A stretch of DNA of 64,000 bases from Vagococcus salmoninarum (GTDB taxonomy: Bacteria; Bacillota; Bacilli; Lactobacillales; Vagococcaceae), in assembly GCF_003987495.1 (NCBI RefSeq), contig NZ_NGJU01000013.1, positions 34,621 through 98,620 on the forward strand, given 5' to 3'. The position numbers and the translations under genes were made by a program. The stretch's first letter is position 1, and each line of letters begins with the position of its first letter. The notes beneath the pieces were generated by a model. The model did not search any database and was not told the DNA's origin. It saw only the letters and a program-made list of their open reading frames with translations. Shown here in pieces: positions 46,238 to 57,438 of this stretch.

Positions 46238-47359
46238 TTAAATTTTTGATAACCATGGTTGAGCAATAATTTTCCGTTGGGTATTTGATGAGCTGCCATA
46301 AATCGACGTTAACTTAGCATCTCTGACAAACCGTTCAATTTCATTATTACGCATATACCCATAGCCACCAGTCACATCAATAATTGTTTCTGTCGTTTCA
46401 ATTGCCACATTGGATGAAGCTAACTTCAACATTGAGACTTGCTGAGTATCAAAGGGGGCTTCATCCACTGTTTGTAGTAAGAAGGCCCGGGTTGATAAAA
46501 TCCGAGTTTGGACATCAGCCAGTTTATATTGGGTCGCTTGCAGATCAATTAAGCGCTTCCCGAAATTACGTTCGAAACTAACATATTCTAGTCCTCGCTC
46601 TAGGGCGCCTTGGGAAATCCCAATCGCTTGAGCGGAAATTGCTAGTCGATTACGGTTAACGACAGATTCAACTTGTTTCACACCTTGAATAATCCCACCT
46701 AAAAGGTTGTCTTTTGGTACTTTGACACTTGTCATCGTTAAGCCAGCAACTGGCAAAGATTTGATGCCCATTTTATTTTCTAATGGTCCCACCGTCAAAC
46801 CTTCCACCGTTTTTTCAACTAAGAAAACGCCGTGGCTTTCTTGACCATTTAAACTGCGAGTTTTAGCAACTATAAAGAAGAGGCTGGCAATTGGCGAATT
46901 GGAAATATAGGCTTTTTGGCCAGTAATTTCCCAATGATCGTCTTTTTCAATTGCCACAGTTTCCAATTCCTCAAGATCACTACCGACTGATTCTTCATTA
47001 ATGGCAAAGGAGGCATACATGTCACCTTTAATTAATTTGTCTAAGTAAGTGGCTTTTTGCTCTGTTGTCCCAAAATTATAGAGTGGCCAAATGCCATAGG
47101 TCGCTTGGGTTAATAAAATACTTCCTACTGCTGGGAACTGTTTGGAAACGATTCTAATAATTCTCAAAAATTCTTTATAAGAAGCTGTACGTTCCGCTTC
47201 AGCAACAACCATTAATTCTAAAATTCCTAAACCAATCAAATATTGAATGTGTTCAGCCGGAAATTCTTCCGTTTGATCATAGCGTGAAGCGACTTCTTTT
47301 AATTCTTTGCGAGAATAAGTTCTAACTTGTTCGAGCATGTTATTTATGTTGATAGTCAT
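46238..47359 (-). CDS. Acyl-CoA dehydrogenase, catalytic Glu absent
   Basis: A 373-residue FAD protein with N-terminal helical, middle beta and C-terminal helical domains. The usual ..YEGT/S..QR motif holding the catalytic base reads IYGSSSNTQR, so the glutamate is glycine (about residue 355), and the position used by isovaleryl- and long-chain enzymes (in the VNRNRLAIS helix) is asparagine. Either it uses another base or it is a changed enzyme. It is the second gene of the five-gene operon. The ATG at 47359 is chosen for the spacing to AAGGTG. Confidence 0.8.
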   Translation of the reverse strand: MTININNMLEQVRTYSRKELKEVASRYDQTEEFPAEHIQYLIGLGILELMVVAEAERTASYKEFLRIIRIVSKQFPAVGSILLTQATYGIWPLYNFGTTEQKATYLDKLIKGDMYASFAINEESVGSDLEELETVAIEKDDHWEITGQKAYISNSPIASLFFIVAKTRSLNGQESHGVFLVEKTVEGLTVGPLENKMGIKSLPVAGLTMTSVKVPKDNLLGGIIQGVKQVESVVNRNRLAISAQAIGISQGALERGLEYVSFERNFGKRLIDLQATQYKLADVQTRILSTRAFLLQTVDEAPFDTQQVSMLKLASSNVAIETTETIIDVTGGYGYMRNNEIERFVRDAKLTSIYGSSSNTQRKIIAQPWLSKI

Positions 47360-47431
47360 CATAATCACCTTAGTCTGTATTTTTTAACCAAACAACCTCA
47401 AAGCCACTCCCGGGACTTAGTCAGTTACTAA

Positions 47432-48613
47432 TTAATCTCTTTTAACGATGAGTGAAATACCTTGGCCGCCGCCGATACATAATGTTGCTAAACCTGATTT
47501 AGCGTCACGTTTTTTCATTTCGTGAATTAAAGATACTAAGACACGGGCACCACTAGCGCCGATTGGGTGACCTAAAGCAATCGCTCCACCATTAACATTG
47601 ACAATGCTTTGATCCATCTCTAAGCCTTCAACAACGCTCATTGCTTGAGACGCAAAGGCTTCGTTAGCTTCGATTAACTCTAAATCACTAATTGTCATGT
47701 TAGCTTTAGCTAAGGCTTTTTTAGTCGCTGGAATTGGACCAGTCCCCATGATTTTCGGATCAACACCACCAGAAGCGTAGCCGCTGATTGATGCTAAGAT
47801 TTCTAAGTTTAATTCTTCGGCTTTTTCCCGAGTCATTAAAATTAAGATCGCTGCTCCATCATTTAAGCCGGAAGCGTTAGCGGCTGTGACTGTACCGTTT
47901 TCTTTGAAAGCAGGACGTAATTTAGCTAATGATTCAACAGTTGTTCCAAAACGCGGATGTTCATCAGTATCAACTACTAAAGGTTCCCCACGTCTAACTG
48001 GTACTTCAATACTAACGATTTCGTCTTTAAAGCGACCTGAGGTAATGGCTGCTTCTGCTTTATTTTGGCTAGCTGCTGCAAAAGCGTCTTGAGCTTCACG
48101 AGTGTAGTTGAATTTTTCAGCGACGTTTTCAGCAGTAATTCCCATGTGGATATGATCAAAGGCATCTGTTAAGCCATCAGTAATCATAGTATCGATTAAT
48201 TTGCCATCACCCATTCGTTTACCCCAACGGTAATCAGGAACGACATAGTTTGCTTGACTCATGCTTTCAGTTCCGCCAGCAACAACCACTTCGTTATCAC
48301 CTAACATAATTGATTGAGCAGCCATGATGACTGTTTTTAAGCCTGATCCACACACTTTATTAATTGTTAAGGCAGATGAAGTAAAAGGTATGCCGGCATT
48401 TAAAGCAACTTGACGAGCGACGTTTTGACCTTTACCCGCTCCTAAAACATTTCCTAAAATAACTTCGTCAACTAAAGCTGGGTCTAAATTAATTTTAGCT
48501 AACGATTCAGCTACGACCTTTTTACCTAAGTCTACGGCTGAAATATTTTTGAAACTGCCACCAAAACTACCGATTGGTGATCTTAACGCTGATACAATTA
48601 CTACTTCTCTCAT
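47432..48613 (-). CDS. Acetyl-CoA C-acetyltransferase (thiolase)
   Basis: A 393-residue thiolase. NKVCGSGLK holds the nucleophilic cysteine, [19 protein letters not shown] the histidine loop and CIGGGQG the second cysteine. It condenses two acetyl-CoA, or cleaves acetoacetyl-CoA. First of the five-gene operon. As MvaE is not fused here, this enzyme could also feed mevalonate synthesis. RBS TTAGGAGG. Confidence 0.93.
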   Translation of the reverse strand: MREVVIVSALRSPIGSFGGSFKNISAVDLGKKVVAESLAKINLDPALVDEVILGNVLGAGKGQNVARQVALNAGIPFTSSALTINKVCGSGLKTVIMAAQSIMLGDNEVVVAGGTESMSQANYVVPDYRWGKRMGDGKLIDTMITDGLTDAFDHIHMGITAENVAEKFNYTREAQDAFAAASQNKAEAAITSGRFKDEIVSIEVPVRRGEPLVVDTDEHPRFGTTVESLAKLRPAFKENGTVTAANASGLNDGAAILILMTREKAEELNLEILASISGYASGGVDPKIMGTGPIPATKKALAKANMTISDLELIEANEAFASQAMSVVEGLEMDQSIVNVNGGAIALGHPIGASGARVLVSLIHEMKKRDAKSGLATLCIGGGQGISLIVKRD

Positions 48614-48652
48614 TATAAAATTGCCTCCTAATTTTTGTTTACACTTTGCTTT

Positions 48653-48668
48653 TATAAAACGTTTACAA
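48653..48668 (-). promoter_or_regulatory. cre over the thiolase promoter
   Basis: Minus-strand TTGTAAACGTTTTATA matches 14 of 16 consensus positions and overlaps a candidate -10 (TATAAA) about 38 bases before the ATG, so CcpA would repress the operon. Confidence 0.6.
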
Positions 48669-48719
48669 CCCTATCATAAAAGCAAATGATTGAAAAATCT
48701 AACAAGTAAAAGTTATTTA

Positions 48720-48742
48720 GCCTATTAGTATTACTAATAGGC
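48720..48742. promoter_or_regulatory. Perfect 23-bp dyad upstream of thiolase operon
   Basis: GCCTATTAGTA-T-TACTAATAGGC, 11-base arms with one central base, about 107 bases upstream of the thiolase start. It includes an ATTAGTA/TACTAAT core that fits the T-N11-A pattern of LysR boxes, and a LysR gene is adjacent. Confidence 0.55.
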
Positions 48743-48850
48743 AGTTGGAAACCTAGATACTGGGCTATTGTTCAATTTTTCATTTGATTAAGCTTGAAAA
48801 AAGTATTTATTTAAGCTACTTTTAATGATTGGTTTTTACTCAAATTTAAA

Positions 48851-48875
48851 AGCAACTCAAGACACTAGAGCTGCT
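48851..48875 (-). terminator. Weak terminator of the LysR gene
   Basis: AGCAGCTC pairs with GAGTTGCT on the minus strand, then TTTT. Confidence 0.45.
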
Positions 48876-48889
48876 TCATTTGTAAATTC

Positions 48890-49792
48890 TTAGTGGATTG
48901 GTTGATAGAAATAACTTAAAATCGACTCGTAAACCATGCCTTCAATGTCATTATAACTTTTTTTGATTGGTCGACACAACAAGACGTTAAAAGGAATTGG
49001 GTCTTTGAAAGGTATCTCCACAAACAGGTCACGATCAATGGTTCGTTCGATTGGTGAAGGTAAAATCGTAACAATGTCTGACTCTAACGTTGCTTCAACT
49101 AGGTAATCCCATGAAGACGACTCAAATTTAATCAAGGCTTTACAATCGACTTCTTTCATTTTACTTTTAACTAATTCATTTGTCGTGAAACTTTGGTTAA
49201 AGGTGCCGATTGGGAATTCATTCAAATCATCCCAGTTCAAAGCTTTCCGTTGAGCTAAGGGATGGGTTTTAGCAACAAATGCCGTCATCTCGTCAATTTG
49301 AATGACATGTTCTTCAAAACTTTTTAAATCTAGACTTGTTGGTTCGATTAATATTGCATAATCTAAATCATTTTGGAAGAGCATTTTTCGTAAGACATTA
49401 CTTCCGCCTTCAATGATTTCTAAACGAATATCAGGATTCTCCGCTGTGAATTTCGGAAAGAACGAAGAAAAGAAAATCCGTAAAATCAATGAGGGTAAGC
49501 CGATGCGAATCGTCCCTTTTTGTTTTGAGGCTTCCTTGCGTACCATGTCGCTCATTTCACCGTGAAGCTTCGTTATCTCTTGGGCGTAGGCGTATAATTT
49601 TTCACCACTGGGAGTTAAAGCATCTAAACGGCCATTTTTTCGGTAAAACAAAACAAGTTCTTCATTAGTTTCAAAGTTAATAATTAGTTGACTTAAGGCT
49701 GATTGGGTAATATGTATTTTTTTAGCAGCTAAAGATAAGTTACAGCCACACTCAACTATATTCATAAAATAATAAAGTTGTTGAATATCCAT
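48890..49792 (-). CDS. LysR-family transcriptional regulator
   Basis: A 300-residue regulator. The winged helix at residues 1-60 reads LSLAAKKIHITQSALSQLI, and the effector domain begins at about residue 90 (IRIGLPSLILRIFF). It lies between the thiolase operon and the acyl-CoA dehydrogenase gene at 50-51 kb, all on the same strand, and the perfect dyad at 48720-48742 is a candidate site. The start at 49792 has AAAGAGGTG about 7 bases upstream. The effector is unknown, perhaps an acyl-CoA. Confidence 0.85.
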   Translation of the reverse strand: MDIQQLYYFMNIVECGCNLSLAAKKIHITQSALSQLIINFETNEELVLFYRKNGRLDALTPSGEKLYAYAQEITKLHGEMSDMVRKEASKQKGTIRIGLPSLILRIFFSSFFPKFTAENPDIRLEIIEGGSNVLRKMLFQNDLDYAILIEPTSLDLKSFEEHVIQIDEMTAFVAKTHPLAQRKALNWDDLNEFPIGTFNQSFTTNELVKSKMKEVDCKALIKFESSSWDYLVEATLESDIVTILPSPIERTIDRDLFVEIPFKDPIPFNVLLCRPIKKSYNDIEGMVYESILSYFYQPIH

Positions 49793-49875
49793 CATGAACA
49801 CCTCTTTAATTTAGTAATTCTATTCTACACTGAAACGTCGCTTCTGTATCCTTTATTGCCTAGTTTTCTAGCAAA

Positions 49876-49912
49876 AAAGGAGACTTAAACTGTTGGGGTT
49901 TAAGTCTCCTTT
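49876..49912 (-). terminator. Terminator of the GCDH-like gene
   Basis: Perfect 15-base arms AAAGGAGACTTAAAC/GTTTAAGTCTCCTTT, T run on the minus strand. Confidence 0.9.
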
Positions 49913-49959
49913 CTCTGATTGGTACAAGCAAATTATTAAGCTAAATTGTTACAAGGTGT

Positions 49960-51174
49960 TTAGACGAAAGCACCAATACCAGTTAAGTAACGACCAACTA
50001 GTAAGGCGTTAATTTCATGTGTTCCTTCGTATGAGTAGATGGCTTCTCCATCAGCGAAGAAACGAGCCACGTCTGTTTCTAAAGTAATTCCGTTACCACC
50101 ACAAACTTCACGGCCTAAGGCAACTGTTTCACGCATTTTTTTAGCGTTGTGCATTTTCGCTAAGGCTGAGTTTTCTTCACTGTAGTTACCTTCTTCTTGC
50201 ATTTCAGCAATTCGAACTGAGTAACCAAGACAGGCAACAACGTTAGCTTGCATGAAGGCTAATTTTTCTTGAACTAATTGGAATCCACCAATTGATTTAC
50301 CAAATTGTTCACGGTTTTTAACATATTTTAATGCCGCTTCTAGTGAACCAGCGTTCATACCAGTTGCTAAGTGAGCAATATCCGCACGAGTCGCACGTAA
50401 AATTCTTGAAACATCTTTGAAGCCATTGATATTAGCTAAACGAGCGAATTCTTCAACTTCAACATTTTCTAAAGTGATGTGACCGTTGTTGACGATACGT
50501 AATGAGACTTTACCTTTAATGTTTTCAACAGTTAAGCCAGGTGTGCCACCAGGTACCATGAAACATTTAATTTTTCCGTCAGCTTTATCGCGAGCAAAGA
50601 TTGGTAAGATGTCAGCTGTAGCAGCTCCACCGATCCAACGTTTTTCACCATTTAAGACCCATTTGTCGCCAATTTTTTCAGCTGTTGTTGCTAAACCACC
50701 AGCAATATCAGAGCCGTGTTCAGGTTCTGTTAGACCGAAACAACCTTGCCATTCGAAAGAAGCGACTTTTGGTGCATAATGTTTAATTTGTTCTTCGCTA
50801 CCACCAAAAACGATTGTGTTGTAACATAAACCACCGTGAACTGTAAATAACGTTGCGATTGACGCATCTAATTTAGCTAATTCAAAGTATAGGAACACTG
50901 TGTATAACTCACTTGTTTTAAGTTTGTTATCACGACCTTCAAATAATAATGGGTTGTCCATAATTCCAACTTTAGCCATTTCTTCAAAAACACCAGCTGG
51001 TAACGTACCATTTTCCCAATTTTCATTTAAGATTGGTCTAACTTTTTCGTCTAAGACTTCTCTTAAATTTTTTAATACTGTTAATTCGCCATCGGTTAAT
51101 TTTTCTGAATATGAAAACAGATCTGATGGGTAAAACTCTTTAACATTGATTGGACGTACATTTTTTTCTGACAT
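49960..51174 (-). CDS. Glutaryl-CoA-dehydrogenase-like acyl-CoA dehydrogenase
   Basis: A 404-residue FAD protein. It keeps the catalytic motif SYEGTHEIN (Glu383) and the C-terminal LLVGRYLTGIGAF that resembles glutaryl-CoA dehydrogenase, with LTEPEHGSD as the FAD-loop motif. Unlike the dehydrogenase at 46.2 kb it looks catalytically complete. It stands alone with its own terminator and a cre site 20 bases before the start. No electron-transfer flavoprotein genes are seen in the window. RBS AAAGGAG. Confidence 0.87.
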   Translation of the reverse strand: MSEKNVRPINVKEFYPSDLFSYSEKLTDGELTVLKNLREVLDEKVRPILNENWENGTLPAGVFEEMAKVGIMDNPLLFEGRDNKLKTSELYTVFLYFELAKLDASIATLFTVHGGLCYNTIVFGGSEEQIKHYAPKVASFEWQGCFGLTEPEHGSDIAGGLATTAEKIGDKWVLNGEKRWIGGAATADILPIFARDKADGKIKCFMVPGGTPGLTVENIKGKVSLRIVNNGHITLENVEVEEFARLANINGFKDVSRILRATRADIAHLATGMNAGSLEAALKYVKNREQFGKSIGGFQLVQEKLAFMQANVVACLGYSVRIAEMQEEGNYSEENSALAKMHNAKKMRETVALGREVCGGNGITLETDVARFFADGEAIYSYEGTHEINALLVGRYLTGIGAFV

Positions 51175-51194
51175 CTAGTATCTCTCCTTTAAAT

Positions 51195-51210
51195 TTAAAA
51201 TCGCTTTCAC
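51195..51210 (-). promoter_or_regulatory. cre upstream of the GCDH-like gene
   Basis: Minus-strand GTGAAAGCGATTTTAA matches 14 of 16 cre positions, close to the ribosome site, where CcpA would act as a roadblock. Confidence 0.6.
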
Positions 51211-51622
51211 AAAAAGCATAAGGCCGGACAGAGAATTTTGCTACTTAGAAAAAATTATGAAGGGTATTAGCAATAGTAATAGTTACTGACAAAGTCTTAC
51301 AATCATTGGTTTGTTAGACAATTCACTTGCATTTTGATTTCTATTTATCAAACCTATTTTAGCTTTTTTTCACTCTTTTTATAAGGTGCGTTAAATTTAA
51401 AATACGTTAATATTGCTCAGTCTATTTTTTTATTACTAGGTTTTATTAAAATAACCCCCTCTTGATAAGTTTTTATTTTATAACTCCCCCCTCGGATTTA
51501 GGCAACATTTAGGCCTTATCGCCCTTTTAAACTGCCTCATCGATAACTTGCGATACTTTCCCACACTTCTTCGTTAAACATCATACACAGCCTTTCAAAC
51601 TGGCTTTCTATTGATAAAAAAA
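51211..51622. other. Intergenic region before the GCDH-like gene
   Basis: About 400 bases with no plausible ORF. It should hold the promoter (TATGCT near 51216-51221 is a candidate -10). No repeat or RNA gene seen. Confidence 0.4.
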
Positions 51623-51653
51623 ACACGTTAAACAGCTTGGCTGCCTAACGTGT
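51623..51653 (-). terminator. Terminator of glpK-glpO-glpF
   Basis: ACACGTTA...CAGC pairs with GCTG...TAACGTGT, then eight T on the minus strand. Confidence 0.88.
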
Positions 51654-51672
51654 CTCGGAAATAATAACTAAC

Positions 51673-52389
51673 TTAAATAATTGCCATGTAAATAACTGCT
51701 GCAATCACCGCACCGATGATTGGTCCAACAACTGGTACCCATGAATAACCCCAGTCAGAGTCACCTTTGTTAGCAATTGGTAGTAATTGGTGAGCAATTC
51801 TCGGACCTAAGTCACGAGCAGGGTTAATCGCATAACCTGTCGCTCCACCTAATGATAAACCAATTGAAAGGATTAAGATTCCGACAACCATCGGATTCAT
51901 GCCATCTGCAAATGTATGTTGTGAGAAAGCTAATAAACCTAGTACTAAAACAATTGTACCGATAACTTCCGTAATTACATTAGCACCATAATTTCTAATG
52001 GCTGGTCCTGTAGCAAATGTTCCTAAAATAGCACCTTGATCTTTTGTTTCTGCCCAGTGTGGTAAGTAAGCTAACCAAACTAAAGCTGCTCCAACAATCC
52101 CGCCTAAAACTTGGGCAATGATGAATGGAATAACTAAGCCCCAACTAAAGTTGCCTGCTACTGCCATACCGACTGTAACTGCTGGGTTTAAATGTGCTGG
52201 TCCCATAAAGCCTGAAATATAAACAGCAATTGTTACAGCTGCTGCCCAACCCATAGCAATGACGATCCAACCAGAAGCTTCCGCTTTACTCTTTTTCAAG
52301 TTAACTGCGGCACAAACCCCGTCTCCTAATAATACCAAAACTAATGTACCTAAAAACTCACTAAAAATTTGTAATGTGTCTCCGCTCAT
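51673..52389 (-). CDS. glpF: Glycerol facilitator
   Basis: A 238-residue MIP channel with six helices. Both boxes are intact: GPAHLNPAVTVG and GYAINPARDLGPR, and the aspartate after NPAR is the usual mark of glycerol channels. It takes up glycerol for the adjacent kinase and oxidase. The gene follows glpO after 3 bases. RBS AAGGGAGAG. Confidence 0.9.
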   Translation of the reverse strand: MSGDTLQIFSEFLGTLVLVLLGDGVCAAVNLKKSKAEASGWIVIAMGWAAAVTIAVYISGFMGPAHLNPAVTVGMAVAGNFSWGLVIPFIIAQVLGGIVGAALVWLAYLPHWAETKDQGAILGTFATGPAIRNYGANVITEVIGTIVLVLGLLAFSQHTFADGMNPMVVGILILSIGLSLGGATGYAINPARDLGPRIAHQLLPIANKGDSDWGYSWVPVVGPIIGAVIAAVIYMAII

Positions 52390-52392
52390 TTC

Positions 52393-54219
52393 TTATCTCT
52401 CCCTTTTTAAATTAATTAAATCCGATTCATTAATAACGCTTGTTAACTCTTCGATATGACTCAGTTTTTCTGTTTTGGTCCAGTTAAAACGTTTTGCCAT
52501 AGCCTCCACAACAGGGCCTTTAATTATGTCTAGTGTATCACGAATGAATAGTAGATGGTTAGTTCTACGCACTAAATAATCGGCTGGTGTTAAGGTCATT
52601 TCTTGTTCCATTGCGTAATTCAAGCCTAAAGATTCTCTTAAAGAAAGCCCCTCAAACATTGACATGTCAAGGTTTTGATTAAATACTTCACAAACATTCG
52701 AGCCGTACAAATCAGCCAAATAAATCGCTTCTTTTTCTGTAAGCCCTTTCTCTATTCCGACACTTAAATAAGAATTTAAGGTCTCATCGACTTTTGTTGG
52801 ATCAATTTTTCCACCTGAGACTTGATACGTTTTAGAATCAACTAATTGGTATACTTGTTGGTACTCTTTTAATAAAATGTCTTGAATTAAGGTCATTGCC
52901 CCTTCCGCCATCTTGCGGTAATCAGTAATTTTTCCACCAGAAAGTGTTATTAAACCATCGGCTTCCCGAGTCAAATCACTGCCACGAGAAACAGCTGAAG
53001 GACTGCTGCCACTTTCTGACAAACTACTTTCTAAGTTGTTTAAGACTTCTTCAACGGCTAAACGATCAACCTTTTGATCTGTAAATTGATTGACGACTTG
53101 AATGACTTCCTCAAAACTCTTATCGGAAATTTTACCATTGTCGCCACCATTGTAATCTGAACCACCATTTGTGGAGATTAAAGGCCGTAAACCAACCCAA
53201 CTTGATTCAATGTCAGCTAAAGTAATCTTAGCTTCTGGGTAACGGTAATTGACACACTCTAACAAGTAATCAACGTCAGCTTGTTCCACTGTTGGCTTAG
53301 CATAGTCGCCTTGATAATCAGTGTCAGTTGTCCCAAAGTAAGTTTTATCTTCTCGAGGCACGACGAAGAACATTCTGCCATCATTTTTACCAGTATCTAA
53401 GTAAGTCGGTTGTGGGACTGTTAAACGGCTGCTGTCGATGACTAAGTGAACCCCTTTAGTTGGGCGAATTTGTGGGACAGGTTTTTCACCTTGACGTAAC
53501 TCACGAATTTTATCGACCCAAGGACCACTCGTATTAATTACGACTTTCGCTTTAATTTCGAACTCTTCACCAGTTAATAAATCTTTTGCGATTACCCCAG
53601 CGATTTGTTGGTCTTTGTAAATAAAACCAATTGCTTTGACCCGACTGACCATTTGTCCGCCGTCACTTGCTGCTTGTTTAATGTTCTCAATCACTAAACG
53701 GGCATCGTTATTTTTAAAGTCTAAGTAGACACCGCCACCTAGTAAGCCTTCTTTTCTTAAATAAGGTTCACGTTTTAAGACTTCTTCAGCGGTCAAGGTG
53801 TAGTTAGCATATTTACCAGTCACGTTAGCTAATTGATCATAGAGATCCATGGCGATTTTAACTGAGAACATATTAAAAGTCGAACTTGCTTCATCGTAGA
53901 TTGGTAATAACATTGGCGCCGGTTTAGGAATATGAGGAGCAATTCCTTGAACGACGGCCCGCTCTGTTACCGTATCTGATACAACTTCCACATCAAAGTT
54001 TTTCAAGTAGCGAATGCCACCATGAACTAACTTCGTCGAACGAGAAGACGTCCCTTCTGCGAAATCTTGCATCTCAATTAAGCCGGTTTTCATCCCAGCG
54101 GCACTGGCTTGTAAAGCTACGCCAGCACCGGTAATGCCACCACCAATAATTAAGACATCTAATTCTTCCTTTTTTAATGTTGCAATTGCTGTTTGTCTTG
54201 TTTCCAGTGAAAATGCCAT
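52393..54219 (-). CDS. glpO: Alpha-glycerophosphate oxidase (H2O2-forming)
   Basis: A 608-residue FAD enzyme. The FAD motif is VLIIGGGITGAG near residue 23. Unlike the GlpD-type gene at 36.8 kb it carries the roughly 50-residue insert (from GSDYNGGDNGKIS to ESSLSES) and the SAVSRGSDL motif of streptococcal and enterococcal GlpO, which uses oxygen and makes hydrogen peroxide. The length is exactly typical of that group. Between glpK and glpF; RBS ATAGGAGG. Confidence 0.9.
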   Translation of the reverse strand: MAFSLETRQTAIATLKKEELDVLIIGGGITGAGVALQASAAGMKTGLIEMQDFAEGTSSRSTKLVHGGIRYLKNFDVEVVSDTVTERAVVQGIAPHIPKPAPMLLPIYDEASSTFNMFSVKIAMDLYDQLANVTGKYANYTLTAEEVLKREPYLRKEGLLGGGVYLDFKNNDARLVIENIKQAASDGGQMVSRVKAIGFIYKDQQIAGVIAKDLLTGEEFEIKAKVVINTSGPWVDKIRELRQGEKPVPQIRPTKGVHLVIDSSRLTVPQPTYLDTGKNDGRMFFVVPREDKTYFGTTDTDYQGDYAKPTVEQADVDYLLECVNYRYPEAKITLADIESSWVGLRPLISTNGGSDYNGGDNGKISDKSFEEVIQVVNQFTDQKVDRLAVEEVLNNLESSLSESGSSPSAVSRGSDLTREADGLITLSGGKITDYRKMAEGAMTLIQDILLKEYQQVYQLVDSKTYQVSGGKIDPTKVDETLNSYLSVGIEKGLTEKEAIYLADLYGSNVCEVFNQNLDMSMFEGLSLRESLGLNYAMEQEMTLTPADYLVRRTNHLLFIRDTLDIIKGPVVEAMAKRFNWTKTEKLSHIEELTSVINESDLINLKRER

Positions 54220-54247
54220 GATTTTGACCTCCTATATTATTTTATGA

Positions 54248-55804
<1,557 letters not shown>

Positions 55805-55894
55805 TCATAATCAGTTTTCCTTAATCAATCCTCCCAACTTTTGAAAAAAATCTCAATTTTTTGACAGTTTTCAGTTGAAAGCTTGTCATAGCAA

Positions 55895-55910
55895 GTGATA
55901 GCGTTACCAA
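55895..55910 (+). promoter_or_regulatory. Second cre-like site upstream of glpK (copy 2)
   Basis: GTGATAGCGTTACCAA matches 14 of 16 cre positions, about 100 bases farther upstream. Two sites could loop. Confidence 0.5.
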
Positions 55911-55916
55911 AACAAA

Positions 55917-55950
55917 AACAGTATTTTCTTTTTTATTAGAAAATACTGTT
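55917..55950 (-). terminator. Terminator of the ATPase-FAD-Mga operon
   Basis: Perfect 13-base arms AACAGTATTTTCT/AGAAAATACTGTT, T tract on the minus strand. Confidence 0.88.
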
Positions 55951-55963
55951 AAAAAATCATGAG

Positions 55964-57430
55964 TTACATTTTTAATTCGCTAATTCGTTCCTTAATTTTC
56001 TTAATATCATAGGCGGAAGCAAATTCTGAAATGACGTAAGTTTCCGTTAAACCTGAATAACCTGCTAATGGCAGTGTATTAGTAATAACTAGATCGTAGT
56101 CACGATTCCCTCGATAGTTTTCAACGGTCACTCCCACGAGATTTTTAAGATTTAACATCAGCAATTGACTTAAGATCTCACTGTAAACTTCCGTCAATCG
56201 CAAATCAATGCCAATCGTTAATTCTTTAGAAATTTTCAAATCCATAATGCCTAAAACATTGCCATATTCCAATAAAGTGACTTTTTGAAGCGTGTCTTTC
56301 TCGACACTTGGTTGGTCAAAATAAGCTAAGGCGGTCTTTAATAGTTCTTGGGAAAGCTTAGCTAAATTACTACCTAAAAATTTATTTTCCCGGGCAATGA
56401 AATGAGCCTGATCGTAAACTTCGATGTCCCCTTCAAAAAAATACAAGCGACTGTTAATTTGGGATAAGTAGTAACTCATTTGCCGTTCTAAAGCTATGGA
56501 AGGCTTCCGTGGTCGATAATGTAGTAAGACGGTTTCCCGTAATAACGTGTCAACCACTGCGGTAGGCGTCCGCTTACTCCGAAATAAATCGTAAGTACTA
56601 AAATCTTTTTCTGATAAAATCGACATGGAAGTTAAAAAGACATAGTGAAGCATGCTCTCTTCCTCCCCAACTTCTATCGAATAGCGACTAAAATATAAAA
56701 GAACGAGACGGCGCACTTTTAAATAAAGACTGTCCTTTTGATAGTCTTTCATCTTGCCTTTAATGCCTTGGTATTTTTTGTCAGTTAACGTGGCTCTTTT
56801 TTTACTAATTGTCAGCCATAAACTCAGGCGAATCCGGCTAAATTCATTAATTTTGATTTCTAATTCTTTTTCGACACCGTTGATTAAGCGTAAATTTTGA
56901 TCTGACAACAGATTTGCTTGAAAGCTTCGGTAAGGCGTTAATGACCAGTAGAGCTGAAAGTAAAAGTAGCGAATTTGTAACTCTTCCCCCTGAAGGCTGC
57001 CATTTTTAATTTGTAAGTTAAACTCTTTTAGAAGGTCATTAACTTCTTTAATTTTACGAAAGAGGGAAGATTCACTAATCGCCAAATCACTAGTAATTTT
57101 AACGACTGTAAATTCTCGGTGCTGAAAGACGTAGTCTAACAATTGATACTTTAGAGAACGGGTCACATAGTCCCGATAAACATTAAAAATCGGAAAATCC
57201 CCTGATAAAAACAACTCAACTTTCTGACCATCATTAGTTAAATAGCAGTCCTCACCATGGGTTTCTAAGTAATCAACAATTTCCCCTAAATAGCTTTCTA
57301 AAGACCCTTTGGAAATCCCTAAGTGACTTCTTAAACTCTGATAGGAGAGCTGACCACTGGCGAGAATTAACGCTTTAATAATTTGGACTTGAAAGCTTTC
57401 TTTTTTTTCTAAGAAGTCTTCAATTTTCAT
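55964..57430 (-). CDS. Mga/PRD-type transcriptional regulator
   Basis: A 488-residue regulator. Two N-terminal helix-turn-helix segments (about residues 20-60 and 105-130, the latter reading ITSDLAISESSLFRKI) are followed by a long helical region with basic stretches and a C-terminal EIIB-like strand region (YDLVITNT near residue 455). This is the layout of Mga and AtxA. PRD-type domains usually respond to PTS phosphorylation. It is third in the operon, and glpK-glpO-glpF lies just downstream on the same strand, so it may control that operon (inference). Confidence 0.78.
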   Translation of the reverse strand: MKIEDFLEKKESFQVQIIKALILASGQLSYQSLRSHLGISKGSLESYLGEIVDYLETHGEDCYLTNDGQKVELFLSGDFPIFNVYRDYVTRSLKYQLLDYVFQHREFTVVKITSDLAISESSLFRKIKEVNDLLKEFNLQIKNGSLQGEELQIRYFYFQLYWSLTPYRSFQANLLSDQNLRLINGVEKELEIKINEFSRIRLSLWLTISKKRATLTDKKYQGIKGKMKDYQKDSLYLKVRRLVLLYFSRYSIEVGEEESMLHYVFLTSMSILSEKDFSTYDLFRSKRTPTAVVDTLLRETVLLHYRPRKPSIALERQMSYYLSQINSRLYFFEGDIEVYDQAHFIARENKFLGSNLAKLSQELLKTALAYFDQPSVEKDTLQKVTLLEYGNVLGIMDLKISKELTIGIDLRLTEVYSEILSQLLMLNLKNLVGVTVENYRGNRDYDLVITNTLPLAGYSGLTETYVISEFASAYDIKKIKERISELKM

Positions 57431-57438
57431 TTTTTCAC

